Positions 23,437 through 33,300 of a stretch of DNA of 34,378 bases are shown here, piece after piece. This DNA comes from Planctomycetota bacterium. Lineage in GTDB: Bacteria > Planctomycetota > Phycisphaerae > Phycisphaerales > SM1A02. The position numbers and the translations under genes were made by a program. The notes beneath the pieces are model-generated. The model had not been told where the DNA came from. It saw only the letters and a list, made by a program, of their open reading frames with translations, and ran no database searches. Each line of letters opens with the position of its first letter. The first letter of the stretch is position 1. Location of the stretch: the NCBI GenBank assembly GCA_003671055.1, contig QWPV01000025.1, forward strand, positions 1 to 34,378, written 5' to 3'.

Positions 23437-26400
23437 CTACGCGTCGCCCCAGGCGTTCGCGAGAGCTTCGGAAGCTTTTCGTGGCTGGGTCGCGACTGCA
23501 AACGTCTCGATCTCGACCGTGAGCGGGCCCACTTCGATTTCTGCGCTTGCGTTCGCGAGTTCGCTCGGGACTTCAACCTGTGGCTCAAGCTCCGCGCGCT
23601 CGGCAGCGGCCTTCGAGAGGCGTCCATCAGCATGCACTTCGTCAAATTTCACGCTCACGCGACGACTCACGCCACGTTGCGGCATCGTGATGCCGTACAA
23701 CTGATGGCACGCCTGCATGGTGCGTTTGTGGTGGGTGATGATGATGAAGTGGCACTTATCCAGGAAGGGCACCAGCGCCTTGCAGAAGCGCTCCACGTTG
23801 GATTCATCGAGCGCGGCGTCCACTTCGTCGAGGATGCAGAAGGGGCTCGGCTTGGATTGGAAGATCGCCATCACCAACGCAACGGCGGTCATCGTCTTCT
23901 CGCCACCGCTGAGTTGGCTGATGAGACGCGGCTCTTTGCCGGGTGGCTTCGCGCGAATCTCAATGCCACTCTCGAGCCAGTCGGTTTCGCCTGATTCGAG
24001 TGGGACGAGATAGAGGTCCGCAGATCCGCCACCGAAGAGTCGACGGAACATGCCATTCTGCCCTGCGAACTGCTCGCGGACAATTTCAAAGGTTTGCTGG
24101 AATCGCGCACGGCTCGCGAGATCCAATTCTTCGATGAGTGAAAGGAGCAGGTCGCGCGCGCTATCGATGTCAGTGAGTTGCGTCGCGAGCTCTTCGTTCT
24201 TGACTTCGAGTTGCGTGAGCTCTTCAATCGCATCGAGGTTGACATTGCCAAGTCGTCGAATCTCTTCGCGGAGCACATCGGCTTCCTTCGTCGCTTCTTC
24301 GCGATCGATGCTGATGAAGTCAGGAGCGACGCGTTCGACTGCGTACTCCTTATACAACTCGCGCAGATCGACCAACGCTTCATGGAGCGTGGACTCCTCA
24401 AGCGTCTCACGACGCACTTCAAGTTCGCGACGCGACAATTCAATCGCATGCGAGTTCCGCTCGACGCGCGACGCTTCAGTGCGCGCACCTTCGAGAACCC
24501 GTGCACACTCCGCGACCATCGAAGTCGAAGTCTCGAGCGAGATCGTCACCTCTGCAAACGCTTGCGCAACTTCGACGAGCACGCCGTCGGTGCGTTCGAT
24601 CTCTGCAGCTGCTTCTTCCGCCTGTGCTTCGGCGCGTTCGATCGCGCCCAACCGACGAGCAATGCCTTCCTTGAGCAACGCGTCCTGGCGTTCCATCTCG
24701 GCCTTTGTTGCTTCAAGGTGACGGCGTTCGCGTCGCGCAGCGTCGAGGTTTCCTGCGGCCTGTGTTTGTGCCACGCGCGCTTGCGAAAGATGCTCCGCTG
24801 CTTCACTCGCGGCAATCTTGGTTGCATCACCCTCGGCGCGAAGTTGTCGCGCATGACCGGTGGCTTCCACAACGCCTGCTGCAAGACTCTCGAGTCGCTC
24901 GCAGAGCTGCGTGCGCTCTTCCGCGCCTGCGCGAAGACGATCAAGCAGCAAGTTGCAGTCGTTCGAAGCGGATTCACGATCGCGCTCGATACGACGAATC
25001 ATGCCATCGAGTCGTTCGGTTGCGTGTTGGGTTTCGAGCAGTGCGCGGCGCGCTTCTTGCAGTCGAAGCGTCAATGCCTTTGCTTCGTCCTGCGCTTGCT
25101 TGGACTCAATCTCAAGGCGCAACGCCTCTTCTTCATGCGCGAAGAGCGTCTTCGAAAGCTCTGCGCTGCGCGCCACAAGTTCGGTCAGTTCCGCACGGCG
25201 ACCGAGCACACCGACCGCGCCTTCCGAGCGAGCCGTTGCATTCGCGATGCCACGACCATATTCATCGATGACGAGTCCAGTGCGCGTGACGATTCGGCAA
25301 CCAGCGAGCGCGCCGGTCGAGAGTTCGAGCGCACGCACTGCATCGTCCACGACAAACGTGTGCGCGCAAAGTCGCTCGACAATACTTCGCGCCGCAGGTT
25401 GCACGCGAAGGAATTGCAAGAGGGGAGTTGCGCCAGCCACTGGTTCAATCGCACGAAGCGCAGATTGTCGGTTGGCACGCTGCGCAATGAACGCGAGTCG
25501 ACCCTTCACACTTCGCGCAGTCTCCACGCACTGCGCAAGTGCTGCAGGTCCATCGACAACGAGCAATTCAAGATAGTCGCCGAGCGCGGCTTCCACGACT
25601 TCCGCATCGCCGCGCGACGCTTCCACCATGTCTGAGAGCACGCCGATCACTGCACTGAACCGTGTGCGATCTGCGAGTGCGGTGCGCACTGCGCTGCCAA
25701 GGCCTTCGTGCGCCTTCAGCATCTCATCGAGCACACGACGACGCGATTCCACGCCCGTGCGCTCATCGCGAAGTTCCGCAAGTTCGCGCAGCTTTCCTGC
25801 GTGCGAAACAGAGAGCGTCGATGCGACAGTCGTGCGGTGTTCAAGTTCGCCCGCAACCAGCGTGATTTCATCTTGCGCCACAGTGCCGCGCACCACGAAC
25901 TGCAACCGCTGCGCACGCGAAGCATCAAGTTCTTGCGCGAAGGGTTCAAGTCGTGCTTCGAGACGAAGGAATTCTTCGTGCAACGAACGCTCACGCGCTT
26001 CGATACCCGCAAGCCGCGTCGCAAATTGACCGCGTTCACGATCGAGACGCATCGCTGCCTCGTTGGCGCGCGTGAATGCTTGATCTGCAAGCAGTGCCGC
26101 GTGCTCTGCTGCACGCCGTCGCTCTCCCGCAGCATGCGCGTCTGCATCTGCGATCTTCGCAGAGTCGGTTGCTTCGGCGAGTTGTTTCTCCGCGAGCGTG
26201 ACGGCATCTGTGAGCCGCGCGCCCTCCGCAGTCGTGGTTGCAAGTCGCGCGCGTTCTTCGAGCAATGCTGTGCGTGAGTCACTCAGCGTTCGCCGTGCGA
26301 AATCGCTGCGTTGACGCGCTTGACCGCTCGTTGCCACCAATTCAAGCCGACGCTGCTCAAGCGCGTGCATGGATTGCTGAATCTCTGAGCGTGCGATTTC

Positions 26401-27345
26401 CGCATCTTGCCGCGCGTTTTCCGATTCGATGAGCGCAACCGTGAGGACGCGCTTCTCATCCTCGATTTTCGCAAGCTCGCTCGTGAGACCCTTGAGTCGC
26501 TCGAGAAGTTCGTGATACTGCTCCAACGAAAGTGCACGACGCAGTTCCTTACGGCGTGTTTCGAATTCTAAGAATCGCTTCGCCTTCTCTGCTTGACCAC
26601 GCACGATGCGAAGTCGGCGTTCGGTGGATGCGAGTTGCTCGCGAAGTTGCACGAGATTGCGTTCCGCAGCCTCAAGCTTGCGCGAGCTTTCAATCTTTCG
26701 AACGCGGAACCGCGCGACTCCAGCAGCCTCTTCAAGAATCGAGCGCCGCTCAGCGGGGCTTGCGAGAAGCATCGCTTCGACCTTGCCTTGCTCGATGATC
26801 GAGTAGCCGTCGTTGCCGATGCCTGTATCGAGGAAGAGATCTCGAATGTCCTTTAAACGCGCCTTGCGGCCATTAATGATGTAATCGCTCTTGCCATCTG
26901 CAGTCAGCCGGCGCGTGACTTCAACGACTTCGCTATCAATCGGAAGGCCTCGGTTGCGCGCGCGATCGCGATCAATCACGCGCTCACTTTGATCTTCGTC
27001 GTCGCCTTCGTGAACAAGCTCTGGTTCAACGAGTTGCGAAGCGTTCACCGCAGCAGAAATGGGCACCAGGACTTTCTCGAGCACTGGATTATCAAACGTC
27101 AGCGTCACAGTCGCCATCCCCGCAGGTTTGCGCGACGCGCTTCCCGCGAAGATCACATCAAGCATTGCGCCGCCACGAAGGCTCTTCGCGCTGCGCTCTC
27201 CGAGCACCCACTTGATTGCATCGACGACATTAGATTTACCGCAGCCATTGGGTCCGACGATGCCCGTGATAGGCGCGTCGAAACGGAACTCGGTTTGGTC
27301 AGCAAAGCTCTTGAAGCCACTGACAGTCAACTTAGCAAGACGCAT
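23437..27345 (-). CDS. smc: Chromosome segregation ATPase SMC
   Basis: SMC dimers compact and segregate the chromosome together with ScpA and ScpB. From the ATG at 27345 the protein has 1302 residues. It contains the head start [16 protein letters not shown], Walker [10 protein letters not shown] (31-39), two long coiled-coil arms, a hinge domain at about 535-705, the ABC signature LSGGEKTM at about 1142 and Walker [14 protein letters not shown] at about 1168. GAGGT lies 10 bases before this ATG on the minus strand and supports the start over ATG 27387. Two oddities stand out. An insertion of about 45 residues, acidic in the middle (about 87-133), lies in the N-terminal head before the [14 protein letters not shown] strand. 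There is also a tail of about 70 residues after the usual [13 protein letters not shown] end. Usual SMC length is about 1150-1200. Large open frames on the opposite strand are shadows. Confidence 0.97.
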   Translation of the reverse strand: MRLAKLTVSGFKSFADQTEFRFDAPITGIVGPNGCGKSNVVDAIKWVLGERSAKSLRGGAMLDVIFAGSASRKPAGMATVTLTFDNPVLEKVLVPISAAVNASQLVEPELVHEGDDEDQSERVIDRDRARNRGLPIDSEVVEVTRRLTADGKSDYIINGRKARLKDIRDLFLDTGIGNDGYSIIEQGKVEAMLLASPAERRSILEEAAGVARFRVRKIESSRKLEAAERNLVQLREQLASTERRLRIVRGQAEKAKRFLEFETRRKELRRALSLEQYHELLERLKGLTSELAKIEDEKRVLTVALIESENARQDAEIARSEIQQSMHALEQRRLELVATSGQARQRSDFARRTLSDSRTALLEERARLATTTAEGARLTDAVTLAEKQLAEATDSAKIADADAHAAGERRRAAEHAALLADQAFTRANEAAMRLDRERGQFATRLAGIEARERSLHEEFLRLEARLEPFAQELDASRAQRLQFVVRGTVAQDEITLVAGELEHRTTVASTLSVSHAGKLRELAELRDERTGVESRRRVLDEMLKAHEGLGSAVRTALADRTRFSAVIGVLSDMVEASRGDAEVVEAALGDYLELLVVDGPAALAQCVETARSVKGRLAFIAQRANRQSALRAIEPVAGATPLLQFLRVQPAARSIVERLCAHTFVVDDAVRALELSTGALAGCRIVTRTGLVIDEYGRGIANATARSEGAVGVLGRRAELTELVARSAELSKTLFAHEEEALRLEIESKQAQDEAKALTLRLQEARRALLETQHATERLDGMIRRIERDRESASNDCNLLLDRLRAGAEERTQLCERLESLAAGVVEATGHARQLRAEGDATKIAASEAAEHLSQARVAQTQAAGNLDAARRERRHLEATKAEMERQDALLKEGIARRLGAIERAEAQAEEAAAEIERTDGVLVEVAQAFAEVTISLETSTSMVAECARVLEGARTEASRVERNSHAIELSRRELEVRRETLEESTLHEALVDLRELYKEYAVERVAPDFISIDREEATKEADVLREEIRRLGNVNLDAIEELTQLEVKNEELATQLTDIDSARDLLLSLIEELDLASRARFQQTFEIVREQFAGQNGMFRRLFGGGSADLYLVPLESGETDWLESGIEIRAKPPGKEPRLISQLSGGEKTMTAVALVMAIFQSKPSPFCILDEVDAALDESNVERFCKALVPFLDKCHFIIITHHKRTMQACHQLYGITMPQRGVSRRVSVKFDEVHADGRLSKAAAERAELEPQVEVPSELANASAEIEVGPLTVEIETFAVATQPRKASEALANAWGDA

Positions 27346-27472
27346 CGAGTTCACGACCTCCTGTCGTGGATGCGGAAACGCACGCATGCACTTCCGCGAG
27401 TCATCGCTCCGCGAGACTCATTCCAAAACACATTGCTTTCATTCGCTTCCGACACCGCGCCGGAGACTTCAG

Positions 27473-29395
27473 TCAGCGGGGGACAGTATCGCGCGGTACG
27501 AGCGGCGATGCAACTGGTTCTGCTGATTCTGCTGGAGAAGGAATCGCCGCGAGATCACTCGGACTTCCGTCGGCAGTCGTTCCATCCGCAGCCATGGGGA
27601 CGGCTTCTTCCTCGGGGTCGAATTCCGGTCGGTCGTAGCGCTCGTCCTCGCGTTTATTCCGCAGAATTGCAGCTAAAACGCGATCCTGCTCCGCCTTGAA
27701 ATCGCTCTTGAGATAGCCCTGTCGCCAGAGCAAATGGAGCGCGCCGACCGTCTCGCCGTAGGTCAATCCAAGTCCGGGAAATGGTCGCTCGACTGAAGTT
27801 CGATGACCTAAAAACGCGATGAACTCCGAGAGTTCTGGGTCAATCTGTTGCACTTCTTGGGCTGCGCCGGGGGCAGGGCGATAGGCAACCGTGAGTTTGT
27901 CCTCATCGATATCGCCACGAACAATGAGCCGATCGCTCCACGCAAGCAGCGTGATCGGACGCTGGACAGCGAGCCCCGTTCCGAAAACTGCAATGCGCGG
28001 CCTTCCAGATTGCGACACGTACAACATCGGCTGCGAACTTGGAACGAGATCAACTTCAAACTTTCCATCGATCGACATGCGGCCGATGGCGGGATCCTTG
28101 CGCGCGACAAGCGTTTCGTACGCCGCAAGACGCACGTCGGGCTCTTTGTCGTCGAGCAGTTCCCGCAGCGCGAGATCAACCTTTGGATTCGAACCGAGTT
28201 TGCGCAACAGTTCGATCGCACTGAGCCGACTCGACATCTGCGCCTCGCGCGACATCAACAAGAGTGCATCGGCGGTGGTGGGGTCATCCAGATACGCGCC
28301 CGCTTCAAGCGCAGCCAGTCGCGGTCCTTCTTCCGGATAGTCGTAAAGATCTTGAATCACGGGCAGCGAGCGTTTTCCAATGGCTTTGAATCGCCAGCAG
28401 GCATCCGCTGCGGAGCCTGGATTCGCAACCAATGCGCGGCGCACCGACAGCGCATTCACTTCAGGTGCGCTCACATCAAGCGATGCGTGTCGAAGAAGTT
28501 GCAAGAACTCTTCGGTGCGCTTTCGATAGCTCGGTGGAATTGTGATTGCGATGGAATCTGCGTTCTCGCCATGCGCGGTCTCACGACCTTGGAGCGCTTC
28601 ACGCGGAAACACTGCATTTACCGCGCTTTGAATGGTTCGCGCACGCGACGTGCTTGAATTCGCTAGCCGCAACTTCACCGGCATATCTTTCGTGACCAAG
28701 CCTCCATCAAGAATTCGACCGACGAGTCGATTCACGCTGTCGCGCGCCGTCGCGCCTGGTTCGACGAATGGATTGATGAAGACGTTGCCGCTCGCAGACG
28801 CGATAATCAGCGCCTGTCGACTGCCGACGAGCAACGGTCCCGGATGCAGATCACAACTGTAAAGGCGGCCGCCTTCGAGACTGGTCGAATCGGTACCTGG
28901 CAGCGCACTGACGCGCAGATCGAATTTCGAGCCTTTCGGCGCACCTGGCGGAATGACACCTTCAACCACAACAACACCAGTTTCGTCACTGTTGAGAAAC
29001 TGATCCGGCGTCATACCGAGTTCTGCTTTGAGCGCATCCGCAACGCTGCGCCGCGCAATTTCCTGCAGCAACGCCGCGCGCACTTCCGCAGGCATCAAGC
29101 GTCCGCCCGTACCCTTCAACCCAACGACGATTCCATATCCGCGCACGACAGTCGGATTGATGCCAACCATGATCGCTTCAGCACCCACAGTGCCTCGCAT
29201 AATCGGATCAACATCGAGCGTGACGCCCGTCGCATTCGCGCGGTCATTCTTCGGCTTCGAAGGAACCTTCTCAATGATCTCACAACCACACAACAGCGAC
29301 GCAGCAGCAATGAGCGCGAGCGCCGCACGGAATCGGATCCCATGCGAGTGGGTCTGCGGAGTCGAAGATTCCCGACCAGCGGGGGTACGAGGCAT
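27473..29395 (-). CDS. FlgI-like P-ring domain lipoprotein with HEAT-type repeats
   Basis: This 640-residue protein has a signal peptide ending in lipobox LCGC (Cys38). Residues of roughly 75-310 resemble the flagellar P-ring protein FlgI: VVRGYGIVVGLKGTGGR (FlgI has GYGLVVGLNGTGD), then VVEGVIPPGAPKGSKFDLRV and TSLEGGRLYSCDLHPG. A TIQSAVNAVFPREAL helix and a TIPPSYRKRTEEFLQLL segment follow. A helical region at about 340-440 (AALEAGAYLDDPTTADALLLM, then RLSAIELLRKLGSNPKVDLALRELLDDKEPDVRLAAYETL) reads as HEAT-type repeats, which FlgI lacks. The C-terminal 200 residues are unrecognised. No flagellar genes are nearby. The nearest envelope machine is the pilus cluster beyond smc, so a periplasmic ring role is possible but inferred. 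I chose ATG 29395 over TTG 29416, which has no usable ribosome site. Confidence 0.75.
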   Translation of the reverse strand: MPRTPAGRESSTPQTHSHGIRFRAALALIAAASLLCGCEIIEKVPSKPKNDRANATGVTLDVDPIMRGTVGAEAIMVGINPTVVRGYGIVVGLKGTGGRLMPAEVRAALLQEIARRSVADALKAELGMTPDQFLNSDETGVVVVEGVIPPGAPKGSKFDLRVSALPGTDSTSLEGGRLYSCDLHPGPLLVGSRQALIIASASGNVFINPFVEPGATARDSVNRLVGRILDGGLVTKDMPVKLRLANSSTSRARTIQSAVNAVFPREALQGRETAHGENADSIAITIPPSYRKRTEEFLQLLRHASLDVSAPEVNALSVRRALVANPGSAADACWRFKAIGKRSLPVIQDLYDYPEEGPRLAALEAGAYLDDPTTADALLLMSREAQMSSRLSAIELLRKLGSNPKVDLALRELLDDKEPDVRLAAYETLVARKDPAIGRMSIDGKFEVDLVPSSQPMLYVSQSGRPRIAVFGTGLAVQRPITLLAWSDRLIVRGDIDEDKLTVAYRPAPGAAQEVQQIDPELSEFIAFLGHRTSVERPFPGLGLTYGETVGALHLLWRQGYLKSDFKAEQDRVLAAILRNKREDERYDRPEFDPEEEAVPMAADGTTADGSPSDLAAIPSPAESAEPVASPLVPRDTVPR

Positions 29396-29450
29396 AGCTC
29401 GCAGTGTAGCCCCCAATCCTTCAAGCCTTGAAAGTGATTCGTGATCGCAG

Positions 29451-29469
29451 AATGGGCGCCAAGAGGATT
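29451..29469 (+). repeat. Short near-copy of the tRNA-Val 3' end
   Basis: AATGGGCGC (29451-29459) and then GGATT (29465-29469) match 30254-30262 and 30267-30271, the 3' end of tRNA-Val read on the plus strand, with one base difference in spacing. The two copies bracket the hicAB pair about 0.8 kb apart. It may be an old attachment-site duplication, or chance. Confidence 0.35.
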
Positions 29470-29531
29470 ATCCCGCGCAAATGGCACGCCATGAAATTGA
29501 GCAGGCGCTGAAGAATTGGCTCGCGCCGACC

Positions 29532-29559
29532 TTGACAACATGCATACCGTATGTAATAT
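29532..29559 (+). promoter_or_regulatory. Sigma-70 type promoter of hicAB
   Basis: A perfect -35 TTGACA (29532-29537) is separated by 16 bases from TAATAT (29554-29559), a good -10. Transcription would start near 29566, which is the first base of the hicA ATG. Confidence 0.8.
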
Positions 29560-29570
29560 TGAGGTATGCA
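29541..29570 (+). promoter_or_regulatory. Operator-like inverted repeats over the hicAB promoter
   Basis: TGCATAC (29541-29547) and GTATGCA (29564-29570) are exact inverted copies. A second, tighter palindrome CATAC-C-GTATG (29543-29553) lies in the promoter spacer. Together they cover the spacer, the -10 and the start codon of hicA. The ribbon-helix-helix domain of HicB is the expected binder, giving autorepression. Confidence 0.65.
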
Positions 29571-29754
29571 CAGTCGGGAGGTCATCCGCAGACTGCTCGC
29601 CGATGGATGGGTGCTCATCCGCACGCAAGGGAGCCACCATCAGTTTTGCCATCCGACGAAAGCTGGTTTAGTGACCGTGCCGCACCCGAAACGTGACCTT
29701 CCGATTGGAGCCGTTCGAAGCATCGCCAAGCAAGCGAGATGGAGTAAACCATGA
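29566..29754 (+). CDS. hicA: HicA toxin (mRNA interferase)
   Basis: HicA toxins have a double-stranded RNA-binding-like fold and cleave mRNA during translation. The 62-residue protein shows the family pattern: SREVIRRLLADGW at the start, then GSHHQF with the probable catalytic His24, then VPHPKRDLPIGAVRSIAKQA. The length is typical and the toxin looks intact. The ATG coincides with the predicted transcription start, so the message is probably leaderless. That would fit low toxin synthesis. The gene ends in an ATGA overlap with hicB, so toxin and antitoxin translation are linked. The toxin-first order is the usual one for hicAB. Confidence 0.93.
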   Translation: MHSREVIRRLLADGWVLIRTQGSHHQFCHPTKAGLVTVPHPKRDLPIGAVRSIAKQARWSKP

Positions 29755-30239
29755 ACTACCCCGTTGTGATTCACAAAGACCGCAAGAGCGACTATGGCGT
29801 GTGCGTCCCAGACCTCCCCGGCTGCGTGTCAGCTGGTTCAACTGTTGACGAAGCATTGGCGATGATCCGTGAAGCGATAGAACTCCACCTCGAAGGAATG
29901 ATTGAGGAAGGGGGCGTGATTCCATTAGCCTCAACGATTGAAGTCTTGCGCGCCGACGCCGACTACGCGGATGGAACTTGGGCGTTCGTGCACGTCGACG
30001 AATCCAACCTCCGAGTGCGGATCGCGCGGGTTGGCATCACCATGCCGCAGCGTGTTTTGGACGCAATCGACCGACACGCAAAATCGAGCGGCGAAACAAG
30101 ATCAGGCTTGCTCGCGCGAGCCGCGGTGCGCTACATCGGCCGTGAGGCTGGCACAATGCCGGAAGCCAAACGCGGTGGCTCAAAGCTCCGCATCATGCGC
30201 AACAACCTCAAAAAGGCTGCCAAGCGAAAGGGTCGCTGA
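29751..30239 (+). CDS. hicB: HicB antitoxin and repressor
   Basis: HicB neutralises HicA and represses the operon. In this 162-residue protein the N-terminal part (about 1-60) is the HicB fold: NYPVVIHKDRKSDYGVCVPD, LPGCVSAGSTVDEALAMIRE, then AIELHLEGM. A second region at about 98-132 (VGITMPQRVLDAIDRHAKSS, then TRSGLLARAAVRYI) is a ribbon-helix-helix DNA-binding domain of the CopG type. The last 20 residues are strongly basic (NNLKKAAKRKGR) and may aid DNA or RNA contact. The start overlaps the hicA stop. The expected target is the palindromic region over the hicAB promoter. The stop lies 16 bases from the 3' end of the convergent tRNA-Val gene. Confidence 0.93.
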   Translation: MNYPVVIHKDRKSDYGVCVPDLPGCVSAGSTVDEALAMIREAIELHLEGMIEEGGVIPLASTIEVLRADADYADGTWAFVHVDESNLRVRIARVGITMPQRVLDAIDRHAKSSGETRSGLLARAAVRYIGREAGTMPEAKRGGSKLRIMRNNLKKAAKRKGR

Positions 30240-30253
30240 AAACTGGCGGAGTG

Positions 30254-30271
30254 AATGGGCGCTACGGGATT
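30254..30271 (+). repeat. tRNA-Val 3' end copy of the hicAB-flanking repeat
   Basis: AATGGGCGC and GGATT here, within the 3' acceptor and T-arm end of tRNA-Val, are the partners of 29451-29469. tRNA 3' ends are classic integrase targets, but no integrase gene is seen between the copies. Confidence 0.35.
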
Positions 30272-30327
30272 CGAACCTGTGACCACCGCCATGTAAGGGC
30301 GACGCTCTACCGCTGAGCTAAGCGCCC
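30256..30327 (-). tRNA. tRNA-Val (UAC)
   Basis: The minus strand folds with acceptor GGGCGCT/AGCGCCC, D stem GCTC/GAGC, anticodon stem TCGCC/GGCGG around loop CTTACAT (anticodon UAC) and T arm ACAGG/CCCGT with loop TTCGAAT. The middle pair of the T stem is an A-C mismatch, which is unusual. The discriminator is A, and CCA is not encoded. Confidence 0.95.
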
Positions 30328-30383
30328 AAGAGCAATAGTGTACGCGAGCGAGGGCGCGGTTGGCTCTACCATCGGCAAGTTCC

Positions 30384-33300
30384 ATGCATGGATCGCTTGA
30401 CCAACTTCGCGCGCTCGTTGAGAGGTCATTGCTCACCGATCGCGCACGCCTTGGTGGAAGCCTTCGATCGCTCACGCGGCGGCTTGAGATTGAGGAAGGT
30501 CGTGCCGAGGCTGACACTGCGATTTCTGGAATTTTACGCCGCGATTTTGCGCATCTTGAACACCTGCTTGTCCGTTCGAGCAATGAAGTCGAGCGGCGGC
30601 GTGGGTTGCGCCCCTCGCCAGACTACGCGCCGCAACTTCCCGTGACGGCTGCGCTCGATCAGATTCGCGCGGCGCTTGCGGCGGCATCTGTTGTGATCGT
30701 TGCGGGAGAGACTGGCTCGGGCAAGTCGACGCAACTTCCCAAGTTGCTGCTTGAACTTGGTTACGGCGATGCTGCGAGAATCGCGCACACGCAGCCGCGT
30801 CGACTCGCTGCGCGAAGTGTTGCCCGTCGCGTCGCGCAGGAACTCGGCGCGTCGCTCGGCAGAGAGCGCGGTGCGATCGTCGGATGCAAGGTTCGATTCG
30901 GCGACGAGACAGGCCGCGACACTTTGCTCTCTGTGATGACCGACGGCATCTTGCTCGCGGAGATGCGCCAAGATTCACTGCTGCGCAACTACTCCGCCGT
31001 CATTGTAGATGAGGCGCATGAGCGTAGTTTGAACATCGACTTTCTGCTCGGTGCGCTCTCGCGCATTCTGGTCCGACGGCCTGATTTCAAAGTCATTCTC
31101 ACGAGCGCGACGATTGATACACAGCGATTGCAGCAGCACTTTGCAAACTTTGGCGCGACGGTAATCGATGTTCCAGGGCGATTGTTTCCGATTGACATGC
31201 GCTACCGGAGTCTGCGCGAAAATGAGAACGACGAACCGGAACTTGATGAAGAAGATCCTCGTGTGCTTGAAGCAATCGCGCGTGCAGTCGAGGAGATTGA
31301 TGCGTCGCGCGCGGAGGAATCGAAAACGCGCGCGGACATTCTGGTGTTCCTTTCAGGTGAGCGACCGATTCGTGAATGCGCGGACTATCTCAGCCGACGG
31401 CTGCGCGACGGCAGTGAGATTCACATGCTCTTTGCGCGGCAACCAATCGAGGAGCAGGAACGCATCTTCAATCCGCAGGCTGCGCGCCGCATCATTCTCT
31501 CGACCAATGTCGCGGAGACGTCGCTCACGGTTCCACGCATTCATGCTGTGATTGATCCAGGTTTTGCACGACTCAGTCGGTACTCACCGAAGTCTCGCGT
31601 GCAGCGACTTCCCGTTGAGCGGGTCTCGCAGTCGAGCGCGCGTCAACGCGCGGGCCGCGCGGGTCGACTTGAAGCCGGCATCGCGATTCGATTGACGAGT
31701 GCAGAGGAATTCGACGCACGCGCGGTGTTCACGCCGCCCGAGATTCAGCGGACGAATCTCGCGAGTGTCGTGCTGCAGATGGAAGCGCTCGGTCTAGGGC
31801 GCTGTGAAGATTTTCCGTTCGTCGATCCGCCGTCGCAGAAATTAGTGCTCGAAGCGCGGCAAACACTCGTGGAACTGAGTGCGCTCAGTACCGATCCCGC
31901 CACCGCACGCACGGTGATCACGCCACTCGGACGGCAGATGGCGGAAATTCCGCTTGATCCTCGACTCGCGCGCGTGCTGCTTGCAGGCGCAGCCGAAAAC
32001 GTGCAAGCCGAAGTCGCGATCTTGACAGCGGCGCTTGCGGTGCAGGATCCTCGCATTCGAAGCGCGGATGATCGTGAAGCGGCGGATCTCGCGCATTTGC
32101 GATTCCGCGATGACTCCAGCGACTTCATCGCGTTCCTGAAATTGTGGAATATCTATCGCGCCGAGACGAAAGAACTTGGAAGCAGCGCGACACGACGATG
32201 GTGCGAGAGGCATCGATTGTCTTTCATTCGCATGCGTGAGTGGCAAGACACGCTCGGACAACTCCGAGAGATTCTCAGCGAGCGATTGAAGATTTCCGTA
32301 GGTGAACCAGCGAAAGAGACGGACGCGGCGCGTGTGCATCGAGCGCTTCTGACTGGATTCGCGCTGCAGATTGCGGCGCGCTCAGACAAAGGCAACTACC
32401 ACACATCGAGTGGGCAAGCGTTTTTCATTCATCCATCGAGCGCTGTCGCACGGAAGACTCCGCAATGGATCGTTGCTGCTGAAATCGTCGAAACGTCGCG
32501 CGTCTACGGCCGCATCGTCGCGAAGATCGCGCCTGAGTGGATTGAACGCGCAGTGCCGCATCTCTGCACCCGCAACACATTCGAACCGCACTGGCTGCGT
32601 GAGAGCGGTCAAGTCGCTGCGTGGGAGCGCGTGCGATTGGGTGGGCTGGTTCTGTGCGCAAAGCGACGCATCGCTTGGGGACCGATTGATCCAGCAGGCG
32701 CGCGTGACATCTTCATTCACGAAGCACTCGTCGCAGGGGAGATCCGCACCAAGGGCGCATTCCTCGAGAAAAACGAGGCACTTCGCAAAGCGCTCGTCGA
32801 CGAGGAGATTCGCGAACGAAGTCACGGTTTACTTGTCGAAGACGAAGGTGCGTATCGGTTCTACGACGCGCGCGTTCCTGCGCATGTGCACTCCACGCCT
32901 GCTTTCGAGCAGTGGCGACGAGACAGCGAGCGGAACAACCCCTCGTTGCTTCAGATGCGGGAAGAAGATCTGCTTCGAGAATCTGTTACTCGACCTGACC
33001 CCAAGATGTTCCCGCCCTTGATGGAAGTTGCTGGCTTCACGCTACCGCTGACCTACGCGCATCAACCGCTCGAAGAAGCGGACGGCGTGACTGCAGCGAT
33101 TCCAGTCGAAGCACTCGCGCACCTCCCGCAGCAACCCTTCGACTGGCTTGTGGAAGGCATGCTGCTTGAAAAGGTCGATGCGCTCATTCATGCGTTGCCG
33201 AAAGGACTTCGCGTGCGTCTTTTTCCACTCGCTGAAGTTGCAGCGGGCGCAGTGGAAGCTATTGAATTTGGCAAAGGGAATCTTCGCACTGTGCTCGGCG

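Noticed and set aside
24178-25635. 485-codon plus-strand open frame opposite smc
   Set aside because: The SMC protein on the other strand has all family motifs. The antisense frame is Arg/Ser/Cys-rich with no domain, a shadow of biased codon use.
29481-29696. 71-codon plus-strand frame (begins MARHEIEQALKNW) overlapping hicA
   Set aside because: It reads through the hicAB promoter and hicA in another frame. It could be a remnant of an older gene, but nothing supports it as functional.
30388-30645. 85-codon frame at the start of hrpA
   Set aside because: It is out of frame with the helicase motifs, which begin in the frame of ATG 30384.
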